Positions 1 to 6,538 of a stretch of 16,550 nucleotides of DNA are shown in pieces. Below the pieces are notes generated by a model. It had not been told where the DNA came from, did not search any database, and saw nothing but the letters and a program-made list of their open reading frames with translations. Positions within the stretch are counted from its first letter, which is position 1. Each line of letters starts with the position of its first letter. Both the position numbers and the translations under genes were made by a program. The DNA lies in NCBI RefSeq assembly GCF_910585845.1, contig NZ_CAJUHF010000063.1:1-16550 (forward strand). Direction: 5' to 3'. The DNA is from an uncultured Bacteroides sp. (GTDB lineage: Bacteria; Bacteroidota; Bacteroidia; Bacteroidales; Bacteroidaceae).

Positions 1-38
1 GACTAAATACTAATATATTAATCGCAGTGGTTGGATTT

Positions 39-265
39 TTATCGCACCACTACTAATTTTAAATGATTAATAATATCAGATGAACGTTTTACACATTCAT
101 CCAAATAGTTTTCAATCCAAGGATTATCGCCTGTGAAATCCCCTCTTCATATTCGAATGTATCGAAATCACTTGTCCATAAAAAGGCTCCTTGGCTTCTT
201 TCTACACAATAAGAATATTCGTTACAAAAAAAACATTTTAGAATAAGTCCTTGAGTGAACCCCAT
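39..265 (-). pseudogene. Frameshifted remnant of an unknown small protein
   Basis: Read on the minus strand from the ATG at 265, the frame runs through residues such as ERSQGAFLWTSDFDTFEYEEG. It then shifts at a run of four C (plus strand 140-143). Past that point a second frame gives DFTGDNPWIENYLDECVKRS and ends at TAA (39-41). Adding one base to the C run joins the two parts into one protein-like sequence of about 76 residues with an acidic, aromatic-rich composition. I do not recognise the family. The ATG lies inside the 22-bp repeat array, so the true 5' end may be lost. A run of eight A (226-233) may be a second lesion. A sequencing error in the C run is the alternative to real decay. 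Confidence is in the broken-ORF reading, not in any function. Confidence 0.5.
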
Positions 266-328
266 TGAGTCAGGGACTGAAAGGCATTCACTCAGGGACT
301 GAATGGCATTGAGTCAGGGACTGAATCA
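263..328. repeat. 22-bp direct tandem repeat, three copies
   Basis: Three head-to-tail 22-bp units lie at 263-284, 285-306 and 307-328. Each contains CTCAGGGACTGAA or GTCAGGGACTGAA followed by a CAT junction. Units 1 and 3 share CATTGAGTCAGGGACTGAA; unit 2 has CATTCACTCAGGGACTGAA. There are no spacers, so this is not a CRISPR array. It overlaps the 5' end of the frameshifted remnant. Confidence 0.85.
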
Positions 329-400
329 TGCTCATTCTACTGTCTTGATAATCAAAGTTTTGCAAAATTGCCCATCATAGTGTAAAATTTGGACAAATCA

Positions 401-585
401 CTAATCGTGAACTTCCGGATTAGGGTTCGTATTTTTCTCATAGACTTTGAAATCCGCCAACTGCAAAGTCTCGTCTTTTATCCCATTGTCGGGACGGTCG
501 TCGGCACTTTCCATCTTTCTTCCGAAACTGCGGTAGATGCCGTATTTATTCCGGATGCTTTTTTCTCAGATGCTGTTTTGTGCAT
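401..585 (-). pseudogene. Possible second small frameshifted remnant
   Basis: On the minus strand an ATG at 585 begins MHKTASEK. The frame is lost at a run of six T on the plus strand (559-564). In the next frame the sequence continues IRNKYGIYRSFGRKMESADD, later ETLQLADFKVYEKNTNPNPE, and stops with TAG at 401-403. One extra base in the homopolymer would give a single ORF of about 61 codons. The downstream half looks protein-like: charged, balanced and free of low complexity. I do not recognise a family. It lies just past the terminator of the NlpE-like gene on the same strand. Chance open frames of this length are common, so confidence is low. Confidence 0.3.
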
Positions 586-627
586 CTCATAATCCGTTTC
601 TTTCGTCTCATTGTGGGGCGGGGGATG

Positions 628-700
628 AAAAAAGAGGTGTACGGAAACTCTCCACAGGGCATTCGCACTGATGACTGTGATGGGTTTCCATACACCTCTT
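628..700 (-). terminator. Rho-independent terminator of the NlpE-like gene
   Basis: Inverted arms of 17 nt lie at 632-648 and 684-700 (AAGAGGTGTACGGAAAC and GTTTCCATACACCTCTT). The one mismatch becomes a G-U pair when read on the minus strand. A nested CACAG/CTGTG (653-657, 675-679) can extend the stem. On the minus strand the stem is followed by six T (plus-strand A run 628-633). It starts 22 bp past the stop codon at 723. Confidence 0.85.
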
Positions 701-722
701 CGAGGGTGAAGTGTAATGCTGA

Positions 723-1205
723 TTATCTCTTCACTTGAATAATGTCGTAATTAAATCCACTGGTGGCTTCCTGCAAACTGTCGTTGACTAGACGCAGGGT
801 AGTGTCGTTCAGGACGACGAAGTAGACGGGATCGTCGCCATCGTCAGGGGTCAGTTTGCATATTGTCTTTTGTTTGTCGTTCACTTTCTTTTGGAAGACC
901 TGTTTTTTGCCTTTGCTTGTGAAACTTCTGTCCTTTCCGTCTCCTTCCGCATCCAGATAGGTCATCACCAGCATGTAGTCGCTCTCTCTGTCGGGGGCTA
1001 TGCTGTCCACGCTTAATACATAGCGTATGCCCGGACCGTCAGCAGCCGGAAGCAAACCTTCGTACACGATTACGGCGGAGCCTTGGTCTTCGGCAATGGC
1101 TACGATGCTCTCTTCTTCGTTTTCAATCCTGTTGTTCTGAGTTCCTTTGGATTGGCAGGATACCAATGCAGCGGCGATGGCTGCAATCATCATTACTTTT
1201 TTCAT
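723..1205 (-). CDS. NlpE-like N-terminal-domain lipoprotein lacking the CxxC
   Basis: A 160-residue lipoprotein. The leader MKKVMMIAAIAAALVSC has a lipobox LVSC, giving a lipidated Cys17, so the mature protein sits in an envelope membrane facing the periplasm or surface. Residues 48-65 (YEGLLPAADGPGIRYVLS) match the NlpE N-terminal fold signature, usually YxGxLPCADCxGI in E. coli NlpE, a copper- and surface-sensing lipoprotein that signals to the Cpx pathway. Here both cysteines are replaced (A54, A55, D56, G57 where CADC is expected), so redox sensing through that pair is not possible. The E. coli protein has a second domain, which is absent here. The gene follows the CorB/HlyC-like gene on the same strand after 36 bp and ends at a strong terminator, so the two are probably co-transcribed. 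The family call rests on the motif; the function is unknown. Confidence 0.72.
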   Translation of the reverse strand: MKKVMMIAAIAAALVSCQSKGTQNNRIENEEESIVAIAEDQGSAVIVYEGLLPAADGPGIRYVLSVDSIAPDRESDYMLVMTYLDAEGDGKDRSFTSKGKKQVFQKKVNDKQKTICKLTPDDGDDPVYFVVLNDTTLRLVNDSLQEATSGFNYDIIQVKR

Positions 1206-1241
1206 TGCTTTAATGGTTTAAGTTAATATATAATGTGCAAT

Positions 1242-2537
1242 TTAGCTATCTTCCTCTTCCTTCTTGATGACAAGCAGTTTGTCTACCCGTCCACGGTCCA
1301 TGTCCACCACCTCGAAGTACAGGTTCTTGTAGTTGAACAAGTTGCCGGCTTTCGGTACCCGTCCGATGAGGAACATGGCGAGCCCGCTCAGTGTGGTGAA
1401 ATCTTCCCCTTTCAGGTCGTCGTAGTTCAGGATGTCCATTTCTTCCATGAAATCACCGATATTCATCGAAGCTTCGACGAGCATCGAACCGTCCTGCCGG
1501 ACGACGATCTCTTCTTCTTCCGTTTCATTCTCTTCAAGGATGTCGCCAAAGATGCTTTCCGTCAAGTCGTGCAGGGTGATGATACCTGCCGTGTTGCCGT
1601 ACTCATCTACAACAACTCCGAACTTGTTTTTGTTCTTCTTGAATACCTCTAAAACTTTCTTCGCATACAAACTTTCCGGAATGAACAGGGGAGGGCGGGC
1701 TATACTGCGTAAATCAAACGGCTCCTTGTTGCCCAGCATGAGGATTATGTCTTTGACAGACACCACACCGATAATATCGTCTTTCCCCTTTTCAACCAAC
1801 AGATATTTACTGAAGTGCTGTTCGCGGATGATTTGCAACACTTCTTCGTGGGTGTATGACGGTTGCAGTGCAACGATATCGCGGCGGTAGGTCATCAGTT
1901 CGTTGGCATGTTTGTCCGAAAAGCGGAATACATCCCGTAGCATCTCGGTCTCTTCTTTGTCGATGACACCCTGTTCCGAACTTTGATGTAGGATCATTTT
2001 CAGTTCGTCTTGCGTCATGGGACGCTCTTCTCCATTGTTCAGCCCAATCAGTTTATTCATGATTTTGGTGGAGAAACTGAGCAGGCAGACAAAAGGATAA
2101 GAGACCTTGGTCAGCAGAATCATGACGGGGCTGAGCAGGGTGGCATATCGTTCCGGATTGCTCAACGCGATGGATTTGGGTACCAGTTCTCCGATGATAA
2201 GCGAAAGGTAAGTGATGATTGCTACGGTCATGATCATGGCGAGGTCTTTGGCGTAAGGCGCCAATCCCGGAATGGAAGCAAACAGTGGGACTACATCGTC
2301 GGCAATGGCGACACCACCGAATGCTCCGGACACGATACCGATGAGGGTAATCCCGATCTGGATGGTAGAAAGAAACTTTTCGGGTTCTTCCAGTTGTTTC
2401 AGTACTCCTTTGGCTCTTTGGTTTCCTTTGCTATAAAGGGTCTCGAGGCGTGCCTTGCTGGATGACACCAATGCTATCTCATACATGGCAAAGATGCCGT
2501 TCAGCACTAATAAAATAATAATAATAATAAATTCCAT
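1242..2537 (-). CDS. CNNM/CorB-type transmembrane protein (HlyC/CorC family)
   Basis: A 431-residue inner-membrane protein with the full layout of the family. A DUF21/CNNM transmembrane domain covers about residues 1-190, with hydrophobic segments near 2-18, 58-78, 98-118 and 135-158 and the conserved GELVPKSIAL at 116-125. A pair of cytoplasmic CBS domains follows (about 210-335), with the second ending in VVVDEYGNTAGIITLHDL. The C-terminal CorC/HlyC transporter-associated domain covers about 345-428. Family members are linked to magnesium or cobalt efflux; older annotations call them hemolysins. The length is normal and no residue is obviously missing. The ATG at 2537 puts the first membrane helix right at the N terminus. 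A GldE role (gliding-associated paralogue) cannot be excluded. The NlpE-like lipoprotein gene lies 36 bp downstream on the same strand, suggesting an envelope or metal stress unit. Confidence 0.88.
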   Translation of the reverse strand: MEFIIIIILLVLNGIFAMYEIALVSSSKARLETLYSKGNQRAKGVLKQLEEPEKFLSTIQIGITLIGIVSGAFGGVAIADDVVPLFASIPGLAPYAKDLAMIMTVAIITYLSLIIGELVPKSIALSNPERYATLLSPVMILLTKVSYPFVCLLSFSTKIMNKLIGLNNGEERPMTQDELKMILHQSSEQGVIDKEETEMLRDVFRFSDKHANELMTYRRDIVALQPSYTHEEVLQIIREQHFSKYLLVEKGKDDIIGVVSVKDIILMLGNKEPFDLRSIARPPLFIPESLYAKKVLEVFKKNKNKFGVVVDEYGNTAGIITLHDLTESIFGDILEENETEEEEIVVRQDGSMLVEASMNIGDFMEEMDILNYDDLKGEDFTTLSGLAMFLIGRVPKAGNLFNYKNLYFEVVDMDRGRVDKLLVIKKEEEDS

Positions 2538-2708
2538 ATCGTTTTTGAATAGTTTGCGGTGTAAACATACTACTTTTCTTGAATTTTATCACTAATATTG
2601 CCACCTATTTGCATGAATAATTAACCCGTTGGTGGAATTGGCTTTGGGTAGAATTCATGTAGGGGACACATTAGAAACGTATCAACTTCGTTTTTTGTTT
2701 TGTATTTG

Positions 2709-2730
2709 CTCCGTACCTGCTCCGTATCAG
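2709..2730. repeat. Paired 11-bp repeat, also found near 16011
   Basis: CTCCGTACCTG (2709-2719) is followed directly by CTCCGTATCAG (2720-2730). A near-identical pair occurs in inverse orientation at 16011-16032, with 18 of 20 bases shared over the core. The copy here lies 20 bp upstream of a candidate promoter box for the esterase. GTACCT within it (2713-2718) can pair with AGGTAC at 2747-2752. The rest of the 299-bp gap 2538-2836 shows no convincing gene. Confidence 0.6.
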
Positions 2731-2749
2731 GTTCGTTTTTGTCCGGAGG

Positions 2750-2757
2750 TACTTTTG
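2750..2757 (+). promoter_or_regulatory. Candidate Bacteroides -7 box for the esterase gene
   Basis: TACTTTTG fits the TAnnTTTG -7 consensus of Bacteroides housekeeping promoters. It lies 79 bp before the ATG at 2837. I see no good -33 TTTG at the right distance, so this is a weak call. Confidence 0.4.
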
Positions 2758-2836
2758 TATGGAGAAACTACGGAGCTGGTATGTTTCGGATATGGCCTCG
2801 ACCCACAGTTGATTTTGCAACGGATAGTATTAATGA

Positions 2837-3664
2837 ATGAAAAATATGAGAAGTAAACAATTTCTTTTAAACGTTTTGGTGTTGTTTGCTGCGGTTGCGG
2901 CACAGGCGGCACGAGTGGATACGGTCAGGGTGAACAGCCCTGCGATGAAGAAGGAGGTACAAGTGGTCTATGTACTTCCAGACAAAGCATTGGATAAGAA
3001 GGCTGAGGCTTGCCCTACGGTCTATCTGTTGCATGGATTCGGCGGAAATGCACGTACATGGGTAGGCATTAAACCGGATCTGGGTAAGATTGCCGACGAG
3101 AAGGGCATCATCTTTGTATGCCCCGATGGCAAGAACAGCTGGTATTGGGATAGTCCGAAGAATCCCGACTATCGTTATGAGACTTTTGTCTCTTCGGAAT
3201 TGGTGAAGTATACGGACGAACATTATGCCACCGTTCCGGAGAAGAAAGCGCGTGCCATCACAGGGCTGAGCATGGGCGGACATGGCGCGTTGTGGGTCGC
3301 AATCCGCCACCATGATACGTTCGGCGCTGCCGGAAGCACCAGTGGAGGAGTAGATATAAGGCCTTTCCCGAAGAATTGGGAGATGAGCCGGCAACTCGGC
3401 GAATATGAGTCCGACCCCGCTTTATGGGACGCACATACCGTCATCATGCAGCTGGACAAGATTCAGAACGGCGACCTTGCGCTGATTATCGACTGCGGCG
3501 AGCAGGACTTTTTCTTGGATGTGAACAAGGCACTGCATGCGAAACTGCTGGAGCGGAAAATTGACCATGACTTCATCACCCGCCCTGGAGCCCACAACGG
3601 AAAGTATTGGAATAACTCCATTGACTATCAGATCCTTTTCTTCGACAAGTTCTTCAGAAGATAA
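2837..3664 (+). CDS. Exported alpha/beta-hydrolase esterase (esterase D / CE1-like)
   Basis: A 275-residue secreted serine esterase of the putative esterase family (S-formylglutathione hydrolase, feruloyl and acetyl esterase relatives). A signal peptide covers residues 1-24 and ends AQA, so it acts in the periplasm or outside the cell. The oxyanion region is LLHGFGGNARTW (64-75). The nucleophile elbow is GLSMGG with Ser145. The acid is probably Asp224 in CGEQD and the base His253 in GAHNGKYW, completing a catalytic triad in normal order and spacing. The substrate cannot be read from sequence; polysaccharide-linked acyl esters are a common substrate for exported members. An ATG three codons in (2846) could also serve as the start. 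The gene stands alone, and its stop lies 22 bp from the convergent stop of the S41-like gene. Confidence 0.85.
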   Translation: MKNMRSKQFLLNVLVLFAAVAAQAARVDTVRVNSPAMKKEVQVVYVLPDKALDKKAEACPTVYLLHGFGGNARTWVGIKPDLGKIADEKGIIFVCPDGKNSWYWDSPKNPDYRYETFVSSELVKYTDEHYATVPEKKARAITGLSMGGHGALWVAIRHHDTFGAAGSTSGGVDIRPFPKNWEMSRQLGEYESDPALWDAHTVIMQLDKIQNGDLALIIDCGEQDFFLDVNKALHAKLLERKIDHDFITRPGAHNGKYWNNSIDYQILFFDKFFRR

Positions 3665-3686
3665 CTCCCTGCATGAAATGCCCGGT

Positions 3687-5036
3687 TTATCGGATAATAA
3701 GCCCGTTGCGGAAGGTGCGTTGGGCTTTCACGCTTTTCACCAAGGTCATTTCGCTTTCGGAGACGGATGACGATGCCGGTTCCGAAGGCGCAATGCTGCC
3801 ACAGATGATGTCTAATGCCGCGCTGACCAGTTCTTCATCAGGGTCGCCCAATGGCAATACTCGGGTGAAGTCACGCAACTGGCTGACTGCGTAGTCCGGA
3901 GCAAACCCTTGGGCATAGTCAGCTTGGTTTTCGGCATTGAATACTTCGCACACTGCGGGACGGAGCACCCACTGGAACTTGTCGCTGGGGAAACTTTCCG
4001 TAGCCACAGTCTCGCCTTTGGTGGTGCTGCCCACTATGACGACTTTCATGTGCGGTTTCAGGCAGTTGATCAGCATCTCGGAAGCGGCTGCGGTAGTACT
4101 GCTTGTCAGTATGTAGACTTCCTGTAGATTCAGGTTGCTTCCTCCGGCAATCAGTTGTTCGTCCAGCGTCAGGGTACAGTTTTTGCTTTGCTGCTTTTGG
4201 CTGTATGCCAGTGTGGCAAAGGGGGTGTTCAACCGGTCGGAAGGAACCAGCAGGCTTGCTAGAAGTTGCACAACCTCCATGTCTCCGCCGTCGTTGTAGC
4301 GCAGGTCGAGGATGAAGTCCGTCACGTTCTCCTCCTTATAGAGTTGGGAGAGGTGTAACAGGTCGTTGCCGGATGCCTTGCTGAAATGGTTGTATGCCAA
4401 GTATCCGATGTTCCGGATTCCGTCGCTGTAGATGTTGAAGGCAGGTATGTCGACATCTTCCACGGGGCGTAGGGCGGGCAAACGGGCTTCGCGATACTGC
4501 ACGATACTACTCTCTTCTTCTCCTTCTTCCGTCTCGCTGAGGAGGTATCTTCCTATCGAAAGTTTCCCGCCTTCGCCTTCGGACAACAGTTTCTCAGTCT
4601 TCTTGGTGATGAAGTCGTCGTTGACTTGCATGATCCACTCGCCCCGCATCAACCCTATGTCCGAGGCAGGAGACTGGGGAGTGACATACGTGACCAAAGC
4701 GAGATAGGCGGTATCGTTGCCGCTGATGCGGTATAGGTTGTAGTCGAAACCGAAACTGGGTGGAGGAACGACGTACAGCGTGTCCACGCGTGAATATCCT
4801 TTATCGAGCGGCGACTTGATTTTATCTAGAAAGGCTCCCGGCGAGAGGAAGTAGTTCAGTTCCTTTGAGTCGGGAATGTCCTCAAACCAAAGATATTCTT
4901 CCCTCATGATACTATCTATCCATAAGTCGCGTCCCGTCAGGGGATAATATGCCGGCCAGCGGTCTACTCCGCACGAGAATAGCCCCATCATTGCAAGGAT
5001 GCCCAATAGGAGAAGCTGTATATTTCTTTTTTTCAT
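3687..5036 (-). CDS. S41-family protease-like lipoprotein with altered catalytic residues
   Basis: A 449-residue lipoprotein: lipobox LFSC with Cys22, a PDZ-like region at about 105-165, and a C-terminal S41 (tail-specific protease) domain at about 205-385. Recognisable S41 landmarks are NIGYLAYNHF (209-218), LDLRYNDGG (243-251) and the strand-loop VYILTSSTTAAASE (307-320). In active S41 enzymes that loop reads TASASE, with the first Ser catalytic (Ser430 in E. coli Tsp). Here the aligned residue is Ala317. The catalytic Lys lies 25 residues later in Tsp and in CtpB; residue 342 here is Glu, with the nearest Lys at 340. The fold is thus kept while the Ser/Lys dyad seems lost, which points to a binding role or a relocated active site. 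It is divergent from metY and convergent with the esterase. Family call firm; inactivity is inferred. Confidence 0.85.
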   Translation of the reverse strand: MKKRNIQLLLLGILAMMGLFSCGVDRWPAYYPLTGRDLWIDSIMREEYLWFEDIPDSKELNYFLSPGAFLDKIKSPLDKGYSRVDTLYVVPPPSFGFDYNLYRISGNDTAYLALVTYVTPQSPASDIGLMRGEWIMQVNDDFITKKTEKLLSEGEGGKLSIGRYLLSETEEGEEESSIVQYREARLPALRPVEDVDIPAFNIYSDGIRNIGYLAYNHFSKASGNDLLHLSQLYKEENVTDFILDLRYNDGGDMEVVQLLASLLVPSDRLNTPFATLAYSQKQQSKNCTLTLDEQLIAGGSNLNLQEVYILTSSTTAAASEMLINCLKPHMKVVIVGSTTKGETVATESFPSDKFQWVLRPAVCEVFNAENQADYAQGFAPDYAVSQLRDFTRVLPLGDPDEELVSAALDIICGSIAPSEPASSSVSESEMTLVKSVKAQRTFRNGLIIR

Positions 5037-5062
5037 TTGTATCTATCGTTTGGTTTTCGTTG

Positions 5063-5070
5063 CAAATTTA
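5063..5070 (-). promoter_or_regulatory. Candidate -7 box for the S41-like gene
   Basis: On the minus strand the sequence reads TAAATTTG, an exact TAnnTTTG match, 26 bp before the ATG at 5036. The -33 position is poor (ATGG), so the match rests on the -7 box alone. Confidence 0.5.
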
Positions 5071-5088
5071 GCGAATAGTTTGTTTATC

Positions 5089-5104
5089 TACCATAATTGT
5101 GGTA
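5089..5104. promoter_or_regulatory. Operator-like palindrome between divergent genes
   Basis: TACCATAATTGTGGTA is a 16-bp near-palindrome with 14 of 16 symmetric bases and 5-bp perfect outer arms. It lies 21 bp upstream of the -33 box of metY and 18 bp upstream of the -7 box of the S41-like gene. That position suits a dimeric regulator acting on either promoter. The regulator is unknown. Confidence 0.45.
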
Positions 5105-5125
5105 TAAAATTCCCTATCTTATGCC

Positions 5126-5157
5126 ATTGCCCGCCTCCGGATATTGCCTTACCTTTG
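5126..5157 (+). promoter_or_regulatory. Promoter of the metY-mnmA unit
   Basis: TACCTTTG at 5150-5157 is an exact -7 match. ATTG at 5126-5129 lies 20 bp upstream as the -33 element. Transcription should start near 5163, giving a leader of about 30 nt before the ATG at 5192. That short leader argues against a long riboswitch here. Confidence 0.7.
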
Positions 5158-5191
5158 CACTCAATCAATTTATTCTAAAAATACAACGATA

Positions 5192-6478
5192 ATGGAAACA
5201 AAGAAATTACACTTCGAGACACTCCAACTTCATGTAGGACAAGAACAGCCCGACCCCGCTACTGACGCCCGTGCCGTGCCCATTTATCAGACTACCTCAT
5301 ACGTATTCCGTGATTCCGCCCATGCTGCCGCACGCTTCGGCCTGCAAGATCCGGGGAACATCTACGGACGTCTGACCAACTCCACGCAAGGGGTGTTCGA
5401 AGCTCGCGTAGCTGCATTGGAAGGCGGAGTTGCCGGACTGGCAGTCGCTTCGGGTGCTGCCGCCATTGCTTACGCTTTCGAAAACATCACCCGTGCCGGA
5501 GACCATATTGTCTCTGCCCAAACCATCTATGGGGGGACATATAACCTGCTGGCGCATACCCTGCCGGCATACGGGGTGACTACGACTTTTGTCGACCCTG
5601 CCGAACTGTCCAACTTCGAGAAGGCGATACAGGAGAATACGAAAGCCTTGTTCATAGAGACTCTGGGCAATCCCAATTCTAATATCATAGACATTGCTGC
5701 CGTTGCCGAGATAGCCCATCGCCATCGTATTCCGTTGATTGTGGACAATACGTTCGGAACTCCTTATCTGATACGTCCGATAGAGTATGGGGCGGATATC
5801 GTGGCTCATTCTGCTACGAAGTTCATTGGTGGTCATGGCACATCGTTGGGCGGAGTAATTGTGGACAGTGGTAAGTTCGATTGGGTAGCTTCGGGCAAAT
5901 TCCCTCAATTGACGGAGCCGGAGCCTTGCTATCATGGTGTCCGCTTTACGGATGCTGCGGGAGCTGCTGCCTACGTGACTCGCATTCGCGCCGTGTTGCT
6001 CCGTGATACGGGTGCAGCGATCAGTCCGTTCAATGCGTTCATCCTGCTGCAAGGCCTTGAGACGCTCTCCCTCCGTTTGGAACGTCATGTGGAGAATGCA
6101 CTGAAAGTAGTCGATTTCCTGAAGAAGCATCCTAAGGTGGCAGCGGTCAACCATCCGTCGTTGCCTGAGCATCCGGACCATGCTTTGTACGAGAAATATT
6201 TCCCCAACGGTGCCGGTTCCATCTTTACCTTCGAAGTGAAAGGCGGGGTGAAGGAAGCACATGCTTTCATTGATCATTTGCAGATATTCTCACTCTTGGC
6301 CAATGTGGCGGATGTCAAGTCGCTGGTCATCCATCCGGCTACCACCACCCATTCGCAGTTGACTGAACAGGAACTGGAAGAACAAGGCATCAAACCCGGA
6401 ACGGTCCGTCTGTCCATCGGTACGGAACACATTGACGATCTGCTGGATGATTTGTCTCAGGCATTGGATAAGATTTAG
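5192..6478 (+). CDS. metY: O-acetylhomoserine sulfhydrylase (PLP-dependent)
   Basis: A 428-residue cytosolic enzyme of the Cys/Met-metabolism PLP family. It makes homocysteine from O-acetylhomoserine and sulfide, feeding methionine synthesis. The N-terminal FETLQLHVGQEQPDPATDAR and PIYQTTSYVF are typical of the MetY branch. PLP contacts are seen in the Asp of IVDNTFGTP (Asp185), and the Schiff-base lysine is Lys210 in SATKFIGGHG. The MetY-specific insert around 222-262 is present, and the C-terminal SIGTEHIDDLLDDL is intact. The frame is open upstream to 5144, but 5192 is the start: it begins METKK as in homologues and follows the promoter. A cystathionine gamma-synthase is less likely because of the length and insert. 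mnmA follows after a tandem repeat. Confidence 0.93.
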   Translation: METKKLHFETLQLHVGQEQPDPATDARAVPIYQTTSYVFRDSAHAAARFGLQDPGNIYGRLTNSTQGVFEARVAALEGGVAGLAVASGAAAIAYAFENITRAGDHIVSAQTIYGGTYNLLAHTLPAYGVTTTFVDPAELSNFEKAIQENTKALFIETLGNPNSNIIDIAAVAEIAHRHRIPLIVDNTFGTPYLIRPIEYGADIVAHSATKFIGGHGTSLGGVIVDSGKFDWVASGKFPQLTEPEPCYHGVRFTDAAGAAAYVTRIRAVLLRDTGAAISPFNAFILLQGLETLSLRLERHVENALKVVDFLKKHPKVAAVNHPSLPEHPDHALYEKYFPNGAGSIFTFEVKGGVKEAHAFIDHLQIFSLLANVADVKSLVIHPATTTHSQLTEQELEEQGIKPGTVRLSIGTEHIDDLLDDLSQALDKI

Positions 6479-6537
6479 TTTTCATAGGATTTGGCTTTCA
6501 TAAGATTTAGTTTTCAATAGGATTTAGTTTTCAATAG
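6472..6537. repeat. 16-17 bp tandem repeat, four copies, spanning the metY stop
   Basis: Four adjacent units lie at 6472-6487 (GATTTAGTTTTCATAG), 6488-6503 (GATTTGGCTTTCATAA), 6504-6520 and 6521-6537 (both GATTTAGTTTTCAATAG). The first unit contains the metY stop codon TAG. The last ends one base before the mnmA ATG at 6539. The whole metY-mnmA spacer is therefore made by repeated duplication of the metY 3' end. No Shine-Dalgarno sequence is visible. Confidence 0.9.
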
Positions 6538-6538
6538 A

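Noticed and set aside
263..328. Possible CRISPR array
   Set aside because: Units are directly adjacent with no spacers; it is a plain tandem repeat.
389..592. Plus-strand ORF of 67 codons
   Set aside because: Hydrophobic, no promoter or ribosome binding site; it is antisense to the more protein-like minus-strand remnant at 401-585.
2562..2569. Possible -7 box for the CorB/HlyC-like gene (TATGTTTA on the minus strand)
   Set aside because: One mismatch to TAnnTTTG and no -33 element at 19-21 bp.
2629..2856. Plus-strand ORF of 75 codons upstream of the esterase
   Set aside because: Covers the repeat pair and candidate promoter and overlaps the esterase start out of frame; composition is not protein-like.
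5164..5191. SAM riboswitch upstream of metY
   Set aside because: The predicted leader is only about 30 nt, too short for any known SAM riboswitch.
5297..6277. Long minus-strand ORF opposite metY
   Set aside because: Fully antisense to a clear MetY coding region; a by-product of codon bias.
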